Shown: positions 9,741 to 18,859 of the stretch, piece by piece
Numbering within the stretch: the stretch's first letter is position 1
How the letters are laid out: every line of letters begins with the position of its first letter
Assembly (NCBI GenBank): GCA_029240245.1
Contig: JARBTJ010000004.1
Span: forward strand, 62,001 to 126,000
Origin: Herbinix sp.
GTDB taxonomy: Bacteria; Bacillota; Clostridia; Lachnospirales; Lachnospiraceae
DNA: 64,000 bases
Direction: 5' to 3'
Notes under the pieces: generated by a model
What the model was told of the DNA's origin: nothing
Seen by the model: only the letters and a program-made list of their open reading frames with translations
Database searches by the model: none
Translations under genes and position numbers: made by a program

Positions 9741-9833
9741 AAATATCGCAGCTGTAGATATACGGAATGCTTGATATATTTAACATTACAAATATATTTT
9801 AAGCGATTCCTATATCATACAACTGCGATATTT
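9741..9833. repeat. long imperfect inverted repeat (MITE-like or RNA hairpin)
   Basis: The left arm starts AAATATCGCAGCTGTA and the right arm, read in reverse complement, starts AAATATCGCAGTTGTA. The arms match imperfectly over about 33 nt around a 28-nt AT-rich loop. It lies in the gap 9489-9915 between amt and nfeD. It could be a small inverted-repeat element or a large 3' hairpin of the amt transcript; no flanking target duplication was established. Confidence 0.5.
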
Positions 9834-9915
9834 CAATTGAAATTTTCATTATATATAGAACATTTCGTAACTGATACAATTTTATTTATAATTGATTTTT
9901 GATCGTACCGTTCTC

Positions 9916-11607
9916 TTATTCTTCGCCCTGAAGTGCGTCATAACCGGTTTCCCCAGTTCGAACCTTAATTACATTCTCAACATCGTATACGAATATCTTT
10001 CCGTCACCGATGTTACCGGTATATAATGCCTTGCGTGCTTCATCTACTACCAAATCTACGGGTACCTTACTAACTACAATTTCCACCTGTACCTTGGGTA
10101 AGAGGTTCATTTCCATTGGAACACCTCGATAAAACTCCGTTGAACCCTTCTGAATACCACAACCCAACACATTAGTAACTGTCATACCGGTTACCCCGAT
10201 TGCATTCATAGCTGCTTTTAATACCTCAAACTTACTTTGCTTCGTAATAATCTCAACCTTAGTAAGCTTATGCTCCGTCTTATCTTCTTTTTCAACTTTA
10301 ACACGAGTTACAGGTACTGATTCTGATATCGGTTTGCTGTCCAATGCCTTATTTACAGCAGCTGACACACCCATAGTCGGCATAAAATCTGCATAAGCAC
10401 TGGTCAAGCCGTGTTCATGAATATCCAGTCCATCGATTTCTTCTTCCTTAGAAACTCTGAGTCCGATGGTATGTTTGATAGCAAAGAAGGTAATTGATAT
10501 TGCGACAGTAACCCAGGCAGCTACTGCAGCAACACCGATAATCTGTGTTAATAAGAAGGAAGCGCCACCGCCGTAGAATAAACCTCCATCTACTGCAAAC
10601 AGACCGGTTAATATTGTACCTAAAGCTCCGCATAAACCATGTACTCCGACCGCACCTACCGGATCGTCTATTTTTAATACTTTATCAATAAATTCAATAC
10701 CAAATACTACTGCAAATCCGGCTATTATACCGATCATTGCTGCTCCAAAAGGAGAAACTAAGTCCGTACCTGCGGTAATTGCTACAAGACCTGCCAAAGA
10801 TCCGTTTAACGTCATTGAAACGTCAGGCTTCTTATATCTGATCCATGTAATAATCATTACTGTTACTGTAGATACGGCTGCTGCCATATTTGTTGTAACA
10901 AATATATTGCCAAGTGAAACAATAGTATCATCTCCGGTAGCAGAAACAGTGGAGCCACCGTTAAATCCAAACCAGCAGAACCAGAGGATGAATACGCCCA
11001 GCGCACCGAGTGTTAAGCTGTGTCCCGGTATTGCCTTAGGTTTACCGTTCTTATCGTATTTACCGATACGTGGTCCTAATATTTTTGCACCGATTAATGC
11101 GGCTACACCACCAACCATGTGTACTGCTGTGGAACCGGCAAAATCATGAAATCCCAGATCATAAAGCCAGCCGCCACCCCAAATCCAATGACCTGATACC
11201 GGATAAATAATAGCACTGATTACCATACTGTAAATACAGTAGGATGAAAATTTAGTTCTTTCTGCCATGGCACCGGATACAATGGTTGCCGCCGTTGCAC
11301 AGAATACCGTCTGGAAAATTAGGAATGCCAGTAACGGAACTCCCTCCGGTAATACGGAGGAATAATCACCCTTTGCCATCGGATCAAATCCGCCAATTAA
11401 TGCACTGCTTCCTCCGAACATAATACCAAATCCTAATAACCAGTAGATTGGTGTTCCAAGTGAAAAATCCATTAAGTTCTTCATGATGATGTTTCCTGCA
11501 TTTTTTGCTCTTGTAAAACCCGTTTCTACCATTGCAAATCCCGCTTGCATAAAAAATACCAATGCGGCTGCAACAAGAACCCAAATTGTGTTGACTGATG
11601 AATACAT
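9916..11607 (-). CDS. ammonium transporter fused to a C-terminal PII domain
   Basis: 563 aa. Residues 1-400 are an Amt/MEP channel with about eleven membrane helices and family motifs such as AGFAMVETGFTRAKN near the N-terminus and the twin histidines within VHMVGG and VHGLCG. After a charged linker (about 400-455), residues 456-560 are a PII (GlnB/GlnK) domain with the T-loop EFYRGVPME, including the conserved Tyr, and a B-loop-like TGNIGDGKIFV. The covalent fusion implies intramolecular control of ammonium uptake by 2-oxoglutarate/ATP. AGGAGGG precedes the ATG. Confidence 0.95.
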   Translation of the reverse strand: MYSSVNTIWVLVAAALVFFMQAGFAMVETGFTRAKNAGNIIMKNLMDFSLGTPIYWLLGFGIMFGGSSALIGGFDPMAKGDYSSVLPEGVPLLAFLIFQTVFCATAATIVSGAMAERTKFSSYCIYSMVISAIIYPVSGHWIWGGGWLYDLGFHDFAGSTAVHMVGGVAALIGAKILGPRIGKYDKNGKPKAIPGHSLTLGALGVFILWFCWFGFNGGSTVSATGDDTIVSLGNIFVTTNMAAAVSTVTVMIITWIRYKKPDVSMTLNGSLAGLVAITAGTDLVSPFGAAMIGIIAGFAVVFGIEFIDKVLKIDDPVGAVGVHGLCGALGTILTGLFAVDGGLFYGGGASFLLTQIIGVAAVAAWVTVAISITFFAIKHTIGLRVSKEEEIDGLDIHEHGLTSAYADFMPTMGVSAAVNKALDSKPISESVPVTRVKVEKEDKTEHKLTKVEIITKQSKFEVLKAAMNAIGVTGMTVTNVLGCGIQKGSTEFYRGVPMEMNLLPKVQVEIVVSKVPVDLVVDEARKALYTGNIGDGKIFVYDVENVIKVRTGETGYDALQGEE

Positions 11608-11635
11608 AATTTTCCCTCCTATTAAATTAAAAAAT

Positions 11636-11672
11636 GGTGTGTACTCGCTGATAACATCAGCTCATACACACC
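11636..11672 (-). terminator. amt leader hairpin 2 (terminator-like)
   Basis: On the minus strand GGTGTGTA and TACACACC close a nearly continuous stem (inner part CTGAT/ATCAG), followed by ATTTTTT only 22 nt before the amt ribosome site. A terminator between promoter and start codon implies attenuation control. Confidence 0.7.
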
Positions 11673-11702
11673 TTTGTGCAATTTTTAAAATAAAATGAAA
11701 AA

Positions 11703-11730
11703 GCGCTGCAGGATTTATTGTCCTCAGCGC
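11703..11730 (-). terminator. amt leader hairpin 1 (terminator-like)
   Basis: On the minus strand GCGCTG pairs with CAGCGC, extended by AGGA/TCCT, and is followed by TTTTT. It lies between the amt promoter (11754-11782) and hairpin 2, making two terminators in series in the leader. Confidence 0.7.
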
Positions 11731-11753
11731 CTTCGCAATTTATTTTTATAGTT

Positions 11754-11782
11754 AGTATATTAGCAGTTTAAGATTCTGTCAA
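11754..11782 (-). promoter_or_regulatory. consensus sigma-A promoter of amt
   Basis: On the minus strand TTGACA (11782-11777), 17-bp spacer, TATACT (11759-11754). It starts transcription upstream of both leader hairpins, so amt expression must pass two potential terminators. Confidence 0.85.
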
Positions 11783-11842
11783 TAGAAATTTTAAAAATAT
11801 TTTATTAACCTCATATAAATTATAAAAGTGTTATAAGAATTT

Positions 11843-12877
11843 TTATAAGGGGAAGGATTCTATGTGTCTTCTAATCCCCAATCTATCTGCAACCTTAAGT
11901 AAATTATCCACATCACTCTTAACCAGATTTCCATTTCTATTTGGCGGAACATTTACTACCAACAAATTATCCTGTTCTGTTAACTGTCTGTAGCTTTCCG
12001 CGATATCGTCCACACTGGTAAGAGCTTTCTTTTCATAATCATCGGAAAAGAACCAGCTGAACCCCTCCCTGGAACATATGGTTTGCTCATACGGAAGATA
12101 ATAAACCTGATGATCATAGGTATACAACTTAGGATCGTCTTTCCGGCAGATGTATGGATCCCACAAACGGAAATCTGAAGGAAAGTTGCGTATCGGATCA
12201 TATAATTGATAATTCTCAGGCTTATATCGATCCTCCGGATCCCCCAAGCCAGGTCTTCCAATGGTATGATTAATTCCGATCTGACATTTCGGCTGTAACC
12301 GTTTCACTAGGTCATAGATCAAATCATAACGCCATTCGGGACAAAGCTTTTTCCACGCCCCGTCAAACCATAATTCTACAATTTCTCCATATCTGCCATT
12401 GAATAATTCGGTCAGCTGCTTCAACATATAGGATATATAGCCATTTTCAAAATCTTCCTTAAAGCTCTTCTCGTGTTCATCCCAAAGCGAATAATATAGC
12501 CCCAATTTCATATTATATTTTTTACAAGCCTTAGATACTTCCTCTACCACATCGATTCTTGATGCCGTATTGTTAATGCAGTATTCCGTATGTTTTGTAT
12601 CCCAGAGGCAAAAACCATCGTGATGCTTTGTTATCAGTATAATGAAATTCATACCCGCCTCGTAGGCTGCTTTTACCCACTCCTCTGCCTCTATTGCAGT
12701 CGGTGAATACAGTTCCAGTGGCAGGTTTCCGTCTGACCATTCTAAGTTTGCAAAGGTATTAATCCCGAAATGCATAAACATCCCATATTTTCTTGCTATC
12801 TGCTCCTTTTGTGTCTCATTCGGTTCCGTTGAAGGCTTCATGGTAAATAAACCATTTTTATCAATCAATACGTCCAT
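11843..12877 (-). CDS. alpha-L-fucosidase (GH29-like), short form
   Basis: 344 aa. Matches the GH29 catalytic barrel: MFMHFGINTF, FIILITKHHDGFCLWDT, LGLYYSLWDEH, EIVELWFDGAW (holding the likely nucleophile Asp) and VVNVPPNRNG at the end. It ends after the barrel and lacks the C-terminal beta-sandwich of longer family members. No signal peptide is visible, so it is probably cytoplasmic. It stands alone between amt and an alpha/beta hydrolase. Confidence 0.88.
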   Translation of the reverse strand: MDVLIDKNGLFTMKPSTEPNETQKEQIARKYGMFMHFGINTFANLEWSDGNLPLELYSPTAIEAEEWVKAAYEAGMNFIILITKHHDGFCLWDTKHTEYCINNTASRIDVVEEVSKACKKYNMKLGLYYSLWDEHEKSFKEDFENGYISYMLKQLTELFNGRYGEIVELWFDGAWKKLCPEWRYDLIYDLVKRLQPKCQIGINHTIGRPGLGDPEDRYKPENYQLYDPIRNFPSDFRLWDPYICRKDDPKLYTYDHQVYYLPYEQTICSREGFSWFFSDDYEKKALTSVDDIAESYRQLTEQDNLLVVNVPPNRNGNLVKSDVDNLLKVADRLGIRRHIESFPL

Positions 12878-13321
12878 ACCGTCTATTCCTTTCTACCTTA
12901 CTATGTAATTTTAAGGCGTTTGCGAAACAATATAGTTATTGCTATTGCGCATACAGAATATGAGTTTCGCAACTACCTTTACTATGTAATTCATATAGAT
13001 CACATGAATTGTATTTACTATAAAATCCACACCTCTTAATGCGTCTTTTCGGTTAACTACTCCTACCTGAGGCTTCATTATCGTATCCATTATATAATAA
13101 TGCAATCTAAATTGCTTTGTTGTATGTTTCGTAATTTTGTCATTATGTTGACTAATGAGAAAGAGGTAATCCCTCACATTACTATTAACCAGCGATTCGT
13201 CCGTCACTTAATGAAAACAGAGTTCCAATGTTCATTCTACATTAAAACCCTGTTTTTGCTGTATCTGCGGTATTTAGATAGGTAAATACTTCAAGTCATG
13301 AAAGATAAATATTTCATGTCA
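12878..13321. other. intergenic region without supported gene
   Basis: 444 bp, AT-rich. Open frames on both strands lack ribosome sites and family features. A short palindrome CATGAAA...TTTCATG near 13296-13317 could terminate a leftward or rightward transcript. Confidence 0.4.
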
Positions 13322-14134
13322 TTAATCATCTGCAAAGTGCATAAGCACCTCATTGAATTCATCCATCTGATCAAAGAATGTCGCATGACCACTGAATTCA
13401 AACGGAACCAGTTTCGAATTTTTAATCATCTGCTGTTGAATTTCACCTAATTCAAATGGAACAATTTTGTCATGTATACCATGAATAATCATTGTCGGTA
13501 CGCGGATTGCCGTTAAATCTGAGAAGAGTACCTCTCTTATCCATGTTTCCTCTACTTCCGCCGTTGCCCATCCTGCTGCCTGTAAGCCTAATTGGAACAT
13601 CCAATCCGAAAATGCTTCCGTGATATGCTGAAAGACGAAATTATCCCCAAAATTACGCAGCATTTGTGGGCGATCCGTATAAGTATCCTTAATCATCTTC
13701 ACAATCGTCTCCTTATCAGCACCATAAGGAAAATTAGGACGTTTAATTAAGCTTGGTGCTGCTGCTGCACATAAGACCAGCTTTGATACTCCATATCCTT
13801 TATGCCGCCCCATATATCTTACAGCAATCGATCCTCCTGTGGAATGACCTACCAATGTAATATCATGCAGATTTAATTTTTCTATCACACACCGGACATC
13901 ATCTGCTAATGTATCATAATCGTATCCATGAAATGGTTTGTCTGAATCACCAAATCCTCTTTGGTCAATACCGATGCAACGAAAACCAAACTTTGGTATC
14001 TTATTAAACTGATATTCGAACAAATTGTGACTTCCCGGCCAGCCATGCAAAAATAAAATGGTTTTACTGCATTCTGGATTAAGGTCCACTACGTAAATTT
14101 TTACGTTTGATTCTACTGCTACATAATAACCCAC
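13322..14134 (-). CDS. alpha/beta hydrolase (epoxide hydrolase / haloperoxidase-like)
   Basis: 270 aa, a standard single-domain alpha/beta hydrolase. LFLHGWPGS gives the oxyanion-hole HGW-P motif, GFGDSDKP follows, and the nucleophile elbow is VGHSTGG (Ser about 98). A cap domain follows, with the acid near HGIHDKIVP and the His in GHATFF. The start is GTG with AGGAGG 8 nt upstream. Substrate unknown; non-heme peroxidase/esterase and epoxide hydrolase relatives share these motifs. Confidence 0.87.
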   Translation of the reverse strand: MGYYVAVESNVKIYVVDLNPECSKTILFLHGWPGSHNLFEYQFNKIPKFGFRCIGIDQRGFGDSDKPFHGYDYDTLADDVRCVIEKLNLHDITLVGHSTGGSIAVRYMGRHKGYGVSKLVLCAAAAPSLIKRPNFPYGADKETIVKMIKDTYTDRPQMLRNFGDNFVFQHITEAFSDWMFQLGLQAAGWATAEVEETWIREVLFSDLTAIRVPTMIIHGIHDKIVPFELGEIQQQMIKNSKLVPFEFSGHATFFDQMDEFNEVLMHFADD

Positions 14135-14454
14135 TATATAGCCTCCTAAATATCATTCCGTTATTATTTTATTCGGCATCTGGTAAACGGTTCAACTTCT
14201 TGATTATTAATAAAGCCCTCTCTTTCCTTCTGTATCTTGATAGTGGATAGCCTCATTATTGTTGGATTTGTAACTTTCGGAGGCTTATACCTGGACCAGT
14301 AGCCTCTTTTTAATCTTGACAAATGAATATCTTTCACGTAAGAGCCAAGATTTAAACTCGTAGCTTTTTCCACTTATGCCGTATACTTAATTTATAGTTA
14401 TGGTGACTCCGATACATTAGTATTTTCTAAAGGAATAAAATTAGGCTAATACCG

Positions 14455-14492
14455 AAAATGGAGTTGATGTTCGATACCATCAGCTCCATTTT
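14455..14492. terminator. intrinsic terminator between antiporter and hydrolase genes
   Basis: AAAATGGAG-TTGATG pairs with CATCAG-CTCCATTTT around an 8-nt loop, with T-runs on both strands. It lies in the 14135-14618 gap. A 69-codon frame at 14164-14373 in the same gap shows no family features and is not called. Confidence 0.65.
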
Positions 14493-14618
14493 TAGAAAAA
14501 TAACTTATGAACTTATGAAAAAGTTGTAAAATGTTTTTATTATGATTCATTCAATAATAAGGGACTTGGTCACCACTAAAATTTCAGTAAAAAATAATTT
14601 TAGAGGTTCCGCGTAAAA

Positions 14619-15848
14619 TCACGCAGTCATTCTGTTTTCATTATCATAATTCATCTTTTTCGACTTATTACCGGATTGGAATGCGAATTTTAATAATATA
14701 GGTGCTACAATTGTTGTTGCGACAACAACAATAATTATAGGCCCAAAGATCATACTTGACATTAATCCAACAGAAGCACCCTTACTTGCTACAATCAGCG
14801 CCACTTCACCTCTGGATACCATTCCGCAGCCGACTTGCACACTTTCCTTATTGGTAAACGAACAGAGTTTTGCCCCTATTCCGCAACCGAATATCTTCGT
14901 TAATATAGCGATAACTACTAATAGTACTGAAAATACTATAATCGCAACTGACATCTTAGGAAGAGTCACCTTTAACCCTATACTTGCAAAGAAAATAGGC
15001 GATAACAATACATAAGACAGTGTTTCAAATTTCGTTGTTACATATTTTGAATGCTTTGAGTTTGATAAAATCAATCCTGCAATATAAGCTCCGGTGATAT
15101 CTGCCACACCGAAAATTACTTCGGAGCAATAAGCCATTAATAGGCAAAATACAAAGGCTAAGATGACAAACCTTCTCATATCTCTCTGATATATCTCCGT
15201 GATTTTCTTAAAGGTCTTATAAAACAGAAATCCTACAACACCGGAGAAAACGAAGAAAGCAAGTATCTTCAAAAGCACTACCGATACATTTACGGAGGAG
15301 TCTGCTGTACTTGTGATAATCGTAAGAATTACAATACCAAGAATGTCATCTATAATTGCCGCACCTAATATTGCATTGCCTACACTCGTACTGAGTTTTC
15401 CCATTTCTTTTAACGTTTCAACCGTGATGCTGACGGAAGTAGCCGTTAAAATTACACCGATAAATATATTTTGTAATAGCAAACTTGTGGATACATCAGA
15501 TTCAATAATTCCGGGCTTATTAAATAGATAGGCTATACCAAATCCTCCAATCAAGGGCACAACAACACCCAAGACCGCTATGATTAAAGATGACTTCCCC
15601 GTCTTTTTCAATTCACTGATATCTGATTCAAGACCAGCCGTAAACATTAATACAATTACGCCTACCTCGGATAAAGCCAAAATAAATTCTGTCTCGTTCA
15701 GTATATTAAACACCGCCGGTCCTAAAAGCAATCCTGCAAGAAGTGCTCCGACTACCTGAGGCATGTTAAACCTTTTCGATAAAATTCCTAAAACCTTCGT
15801 GCTTAACAATATCAAGGCCAGATCCATTAAAAACTTATATGTTTCCAT
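14619..15848 (-). CDS. cation:proton antiporter (CPA2, Kef/NapA-like)
   Basis: 409 aa, ten to twelve hydrophobic helices and no C-terminal RCK domain. Family signatures: ALLAGLLLGPAVF in helix 2, GVIVLMFTAGLES, ILGAAIIDDILGIVIL (the ion-binding DD pair) and MVSRGEVALIVA near the end. It likely exchanges Na+ or K+ for protons. AGAAAGGGA precedes the ATG. Monocistronic, followed by a terminator. Confidence 0.9.
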   Translation of the reverse strand: METYKFLMDLALILLSTKVLGILSKRFNMPQVVGALLAGLLLGPAVFNILNETEFILALSEVGVIVLMFTAGLESDISELKKTGKSSLIIAVLGVVVPLIGGFGIAYLFNKPGIIESDVSTSLLLQNIFIGVILTATSVSITVETLKEMGKLSTSVGNAILGAAIIDDILGIVILTIITSTADSSVNVSVVLLKILAFFVFSGVVGFLFYKTFKKITEIYQRDMRRFVILAFVFCLLMAYCSEVIFGVADITGAYIAGLILSNSKHSKYVTTKFETLSYVLLSPIFFASIGLKVTLPKMSVAIIVFSVLLVVIAILTKIFGCGIGAKLCSFTNKESVQVGCGMVSRGEVALIVASKGASVGLMSSMIFGPIIIVVVATTIVAPILLKFAFQSGNKSKKMNYDNENRMTA

Positions 15849-15948
15849 TACAGTCCCTTTCTTTCCACAAAAATTATTTTTTTATTAATTGTATATTATC
15901 ACAAAAAAAGAGACCCTAATCAAGGCCTCAATGTCTTGGTGAAAAATA

Positions 15949-16032
15949 TGCAGTCGAGGGGACTTGAACCCCTACCCAGAAACCCGGACTAGATCCTTAG
16001 TCTAGCGCGTATGCCAATTCCGCCACGACTGC
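15949..16032 (-). tRNA. tRNA-Leu(AAG)
   Basis: 84 nt. Acceptor stem GCAGTCG/CGACTGC, class II variable arm, T-arm GGGG-TTCAAGT-CCCC. The anticodon stem CTAGA/TCTAG encloses the loop CTAAGGA, giving anticodon AAG. CCA is not encoded. A34 would need conversion to inosine to read several CUN codons. Confidence 0.95.
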
Positions 16033-16228
16033 AAACACATATTACAACCATTCATATCATCAATATCCAATTGATTTATTACTGGTTCATTCACTCGTTA
16101 TATCCAGCGAACGAATTATATTATAACAAGAAATAAAACAAAAAGCAATACCTATCTTTATCAAACTTTCGAAATTCAACAAACACTTTTTTACAATTCA
16201 GAAATAATTATCCGAATGACAACAAAAA

Positions 16229-16283
16229 AATATAACCTGCACCTTTCGTCAGCTTAACTGAACCGAAAGTCAGGTTATATTTC
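16229..16283. terminator. terminator downstream of the chemoreceptor gene
   Basis: ATATAACCTG and CAGGTTATAT pair, with an inner CTTTCG/CGAAAG, flanked by A and T runs. It lies in the 16033-16382 gap, which also holds the upstream region of tRNA-Leu(AAG). Confidence 0.6.
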
Positions 16284-16382
16284 GTCCCCAAGTCATAATG
16301 ACTTCTATACTTATTTATTCGAGCTGTGATCATTTTTATGTTTATGAGATAGGTAAGCCCGAATTATATGAGAATATCACAT

Positions 16383-18485
16383 TTACAATTTAAATCTTTC
16401 AACCTGCTTCATCATTTCACGTGTCTTTTCCGTAAGAACAAGTGATGCAGAAGCAACTTCATCCATAGAAGCATTCATTTCTTCTGAGGAGGCAGCGATT
16501 TCCTCTGAGGAAGCCGAAACTTCTTCTGCAATGGAAGCTACGCCTTCTATCTTATCAATAATAGCATTCTTTTCACCGTCTAATTGGAAGGCTGAAGAAT
16601 TAACAGCTTCGATTTCAGGTGCGATTACTTGAATTGCAGCAATAATTTTCTCAAAGGATTTTAAGGTTGTGTTCAATACCATAATCTGGTTGTCCAGCTC
16701 TTTATCCAAAGAACCGGAGGTGTTTACCATCGTCTTAGTCTGATCAGAAACACCCTTAATGATGGTATTAATGTTAACCGATGATGACTTTGTCTGTTCT
16801 GCAAGCTTTCGAATCTGGTCTGCAACAACAGCAAAACCTCTACCTGCCTCGCCGGCTCTGGCTGCCTCAATTGCAGCATTTAATGCAAGGAGATTGGTCT
16901 GGTCTGCAATGCCGTTAATAAAGTTTGCGATTTCATTGATTTGTTTTACATTGTCGCCGAAGCCCAATATTTTCATCATGAATTCTTTGAAGGAGCTATT
17001 TATGATATTCGAGGATTTAACCAGTGACTGCATATTATTCGTGCTGTCCTCAGCCATGACACTAATTTCTCCGGCATTATGGTCGATATCTCCAATCGCA
17101 TGAACGATATTATCAAGTTCATTAGCAAAATGATTTAAGCTTTCAATCATCTTGGTCAGATCTTCTGCCTGAGCTCCTGCACCTTTCGCAACATCCTGTA
17201 TCGCAGTTGTTACATTTTCTGATGCTGATGTCATGTCCTGTGCTATCGCAGACAAGCTTTCAGACTGTTTATCAATGCTTATGGAACTATCCTTAATATT
17301 ATTAAGCATGTCTCGTATGAAGTTTTGTGTTGTGGAAATGGACTTGGCAAGAACACCAATTTCATCCTCTTTATTAAGATATTTCACGGGTACTTCGCTT
17401 GTTAAATCACCGTTTGCCATAATACTAATGTTCTTAACCATAGCTCTCAGACTGCTTGTAATATTGCTTGCGATAATGAAAACTGCTACAACACCGATTA
17501 ACACGAAAACTACAGTAAACAGTATAGAAGCATTCCCCAAGGTTTTTAAACCGGACAACAATTCACTTTTCTCTGATGTAACGGCAATTGACCAGTTGGT
17601 TCCCTTTATCGGTGCATAACCGGCATATTTTACTACTCCGTCAAGGTTATATTCGCCGACACCTGTGCTACCCGTAGTCATTTGTGTTATAGTGTTGGCG
17701 AGTTGTTTATAGGAGGTATTATCCTCAGCTTCCTTGATAAAATTACGCTTTTGAATAACCCACGCTACATTCGTATGGGATATGATATCACCGGTTGCAT
17801 TTACCATAAATGCTCTTCCGGACTCCCCAAAATTAATTGCATTCGTCAAATCATTAAATTCATTTCCATTCTTAATGGCAAATAATATACTTTTCACTTG
17901 CCCATCCGTCTTAATAGGAATTGCAAATACTACCACCAGGCTGTAATTGTTATCGGAAAAGGTATCCGGGATTGGCTCGGAAACAACAGATTCCCCATTC
18001 ATTGCTCTTTGATAGTATTCCAAATTTTTAATATCTATGTATTTATTATCTGCTGTTACCAAAGTTCCTGCATGATCTGCGATACCCAAAAGAAGATATC
18101 CGCCTCGGATCTGCTGGTCCTTCATCTTCGCAAGCTTTTCAGTTGTATTGTACTTTTCATCGTTGATGTTTTTTGCTGTTACATCCAATACCTTAAATGT
18201 AGTGTTAATTTGTTTCTCAATTAACACTGCCGCCTCTTTAGCCATTTGGGGTAATATTCGATTGGTATTATCAATTAGTGCCTTCGATGATACTTCATAT
18301 GATATCATTCCCAATCCGGTACATACGGCAAAAATCAATATTCCTAACAATAAAATCATTCTAGTCTTAATACTTTTTGAATTGGTACCTTTTTCATCAG
18401 TCTTATTATTGTTCTTAAATCCTTTGATTTTAACTTTATGAAAAATCTCTCTTACCGGCTGAAAGCTCATTCGCTTTAATTTCAT
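16383..18485 (-). CDS. methyl-accepting chemotaxis protein with dCache-type sensor
   Basis: About 700 aa. Membrane helix (about residues 43-65), extracellular sensor with the dCache-like segments YLLLGIAD and [10 protein letters not shown] (about 70-320), second helix (about 325-348), HAMP domain, then a cytoplasmic coiled-coil signalling domain whose tip is [21 protein letters not shown] place the start at ATG 18485, with GGAGGG upstream, rather than the in-frame GTG at 18503. A c-di-GMP-I riboswitch and terminator lie in the leader. Confidence 0.93.
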   Translation of the reverse strand: MKLKRMSFQPVREIFHKVKIKGFKNNNKTDEKGTNSKSIKTRMILLLGILIFAVCTGLGMISYEVSSKALIDNTNRILPQMAKEAAVLIEKQINTTFKVLDVTAKNINDEKYNTTEKLAKMKDQQIRGGYLLLGIADHAGTLVTADNKYIDIKNLEYYQRAMNGESVVSEPIPDTFSDNNYSLVVVFAIPIKTDGQVKSILFAIKNGNEFNDLTNAINFGESGRAFMVNATGDIISHTNVAWVIQKRNFIKEAEDNTSYKQLANTITQMTTGSTGVGEYNLDGVVKYAGYAPIKGTNWSIAVTSEKSELLSGLKTLGNASILFTVVFVLIGVVAVFIIASNITSSLRAMVKNISIMANGDLTSEVPVKYLNKEDEIGVLAKSISTTQNFIRDMLNNIKDSSISIDKQSESLSAIAQDMTSASENVTTAIQDVAKGAGAQAEDLTKMIESLNHFANELDNIVHAIGDIDHNAGEISVMAEDSTNNMQSLVKSSNIINSSFKEFMMKILGFGDNVKQINEIANFINGIADQTNLLALNAAIEAARAGEAGRGFAVVADQIRKLAEQTKSSSVNINTIIKGVSDQTKTMVNTSGSLDKELDNQIMVLNTTLKSFEKIIAAIQVIAPEIEAVNSSAFQLDGEKNAIIDKIEGVASIAEEVSASSEEIAASSEEMNASMDEVASASLVLTEKTREMMKQVERFKL

Positions 18486-18561
18486 ACCATTTCCCTCCAC
18501 CATAAATAATAACTAAAATACATACTTCAACTATGTATTTAGAACTTTTAATAAAAATGCG

Positions 18562-18590
18562 TAAAAAAAATAGGCAAAACTTCTGTTGCC
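18562..18590 (-). terminator. intrinsic terminator in the chemoreceptor leader
   Basis: On the minus strand GGCAA (18590-18586) pairs with TTGCC (18577-18573), followed by TATTTTTTTT. It lies between the riboswitch aptamer and the coding start. Its GGGCAAC 5' arm is complementary to GTTGCC at the 3' edge of the aptamer, which suggests a mutually exclusive antiterminator. Confidence 0.8.
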
Positions 18591-18672
18591 CACTTTATAA
18601 GAACGATAAGAACAAGCGTTTACACCTTACCTCACGATATTGCGTGCTTAATTCATATCCGTTATAAAAGTA

Positions 18673-18748
18673 TTGGCAACCCAGCTGTCTGGTGTTCTCA
18701 CTTTAGACCTGTGGCTTTGCGTCCCTACCTTTCAATAGGTTTGCTATT
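18673..18748 (-). promoter_or_regulatory. c-di-GMP-I (GEMM) riboswitch aptamer
   Basis: Read on the minus strand: AGCAAACC, a short stem, GGGACGCAAAGCCACAGG, a second stem, then GACAGCTGGGTTGCC. These are the conserved GEMM-I positions (ACGCAAAGCC tract, tetraloop GAAA, and 3' CAGCTGGGTTGCC closing stem). It controls the chemoreceptor about 170 nt downstream through the terminator at 18562-18590. If the pairing above is right, ligand binding frees the terminator (an OFF switch); the direction is inference. Confidence 0.93.
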
Positions 18749-18859
18749 TACAAATTTATTATAACCTTTTGTGTATAAAATGTCAAATTATAAAGAAAAA
18801 AATCGGGAGAGATATACATTTTTTTGTAAATGCTTTTCTCTCCCAACAGAATTATTTGG

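Noticed and set aside
11608-11750. ANTAR-type dual hairpin in the amt leader
   Set aside because: The two hairpins are real, but I could not place the A1/G4 hexanucleotide loops that define ANTAR targets, so the specific class is not claimed.
12911-13207. 98-codon minus-strand frame upstream of the fucosidase partner region
   Set aside because: No ribosome site, no family features and AT-rich intergenic composition.
14164-14373. 69-codon frame on the minus strand
   Set aside because: No ribosome site or recognisable family; it lies in a terminator-containing gap and the composition is not convincing.
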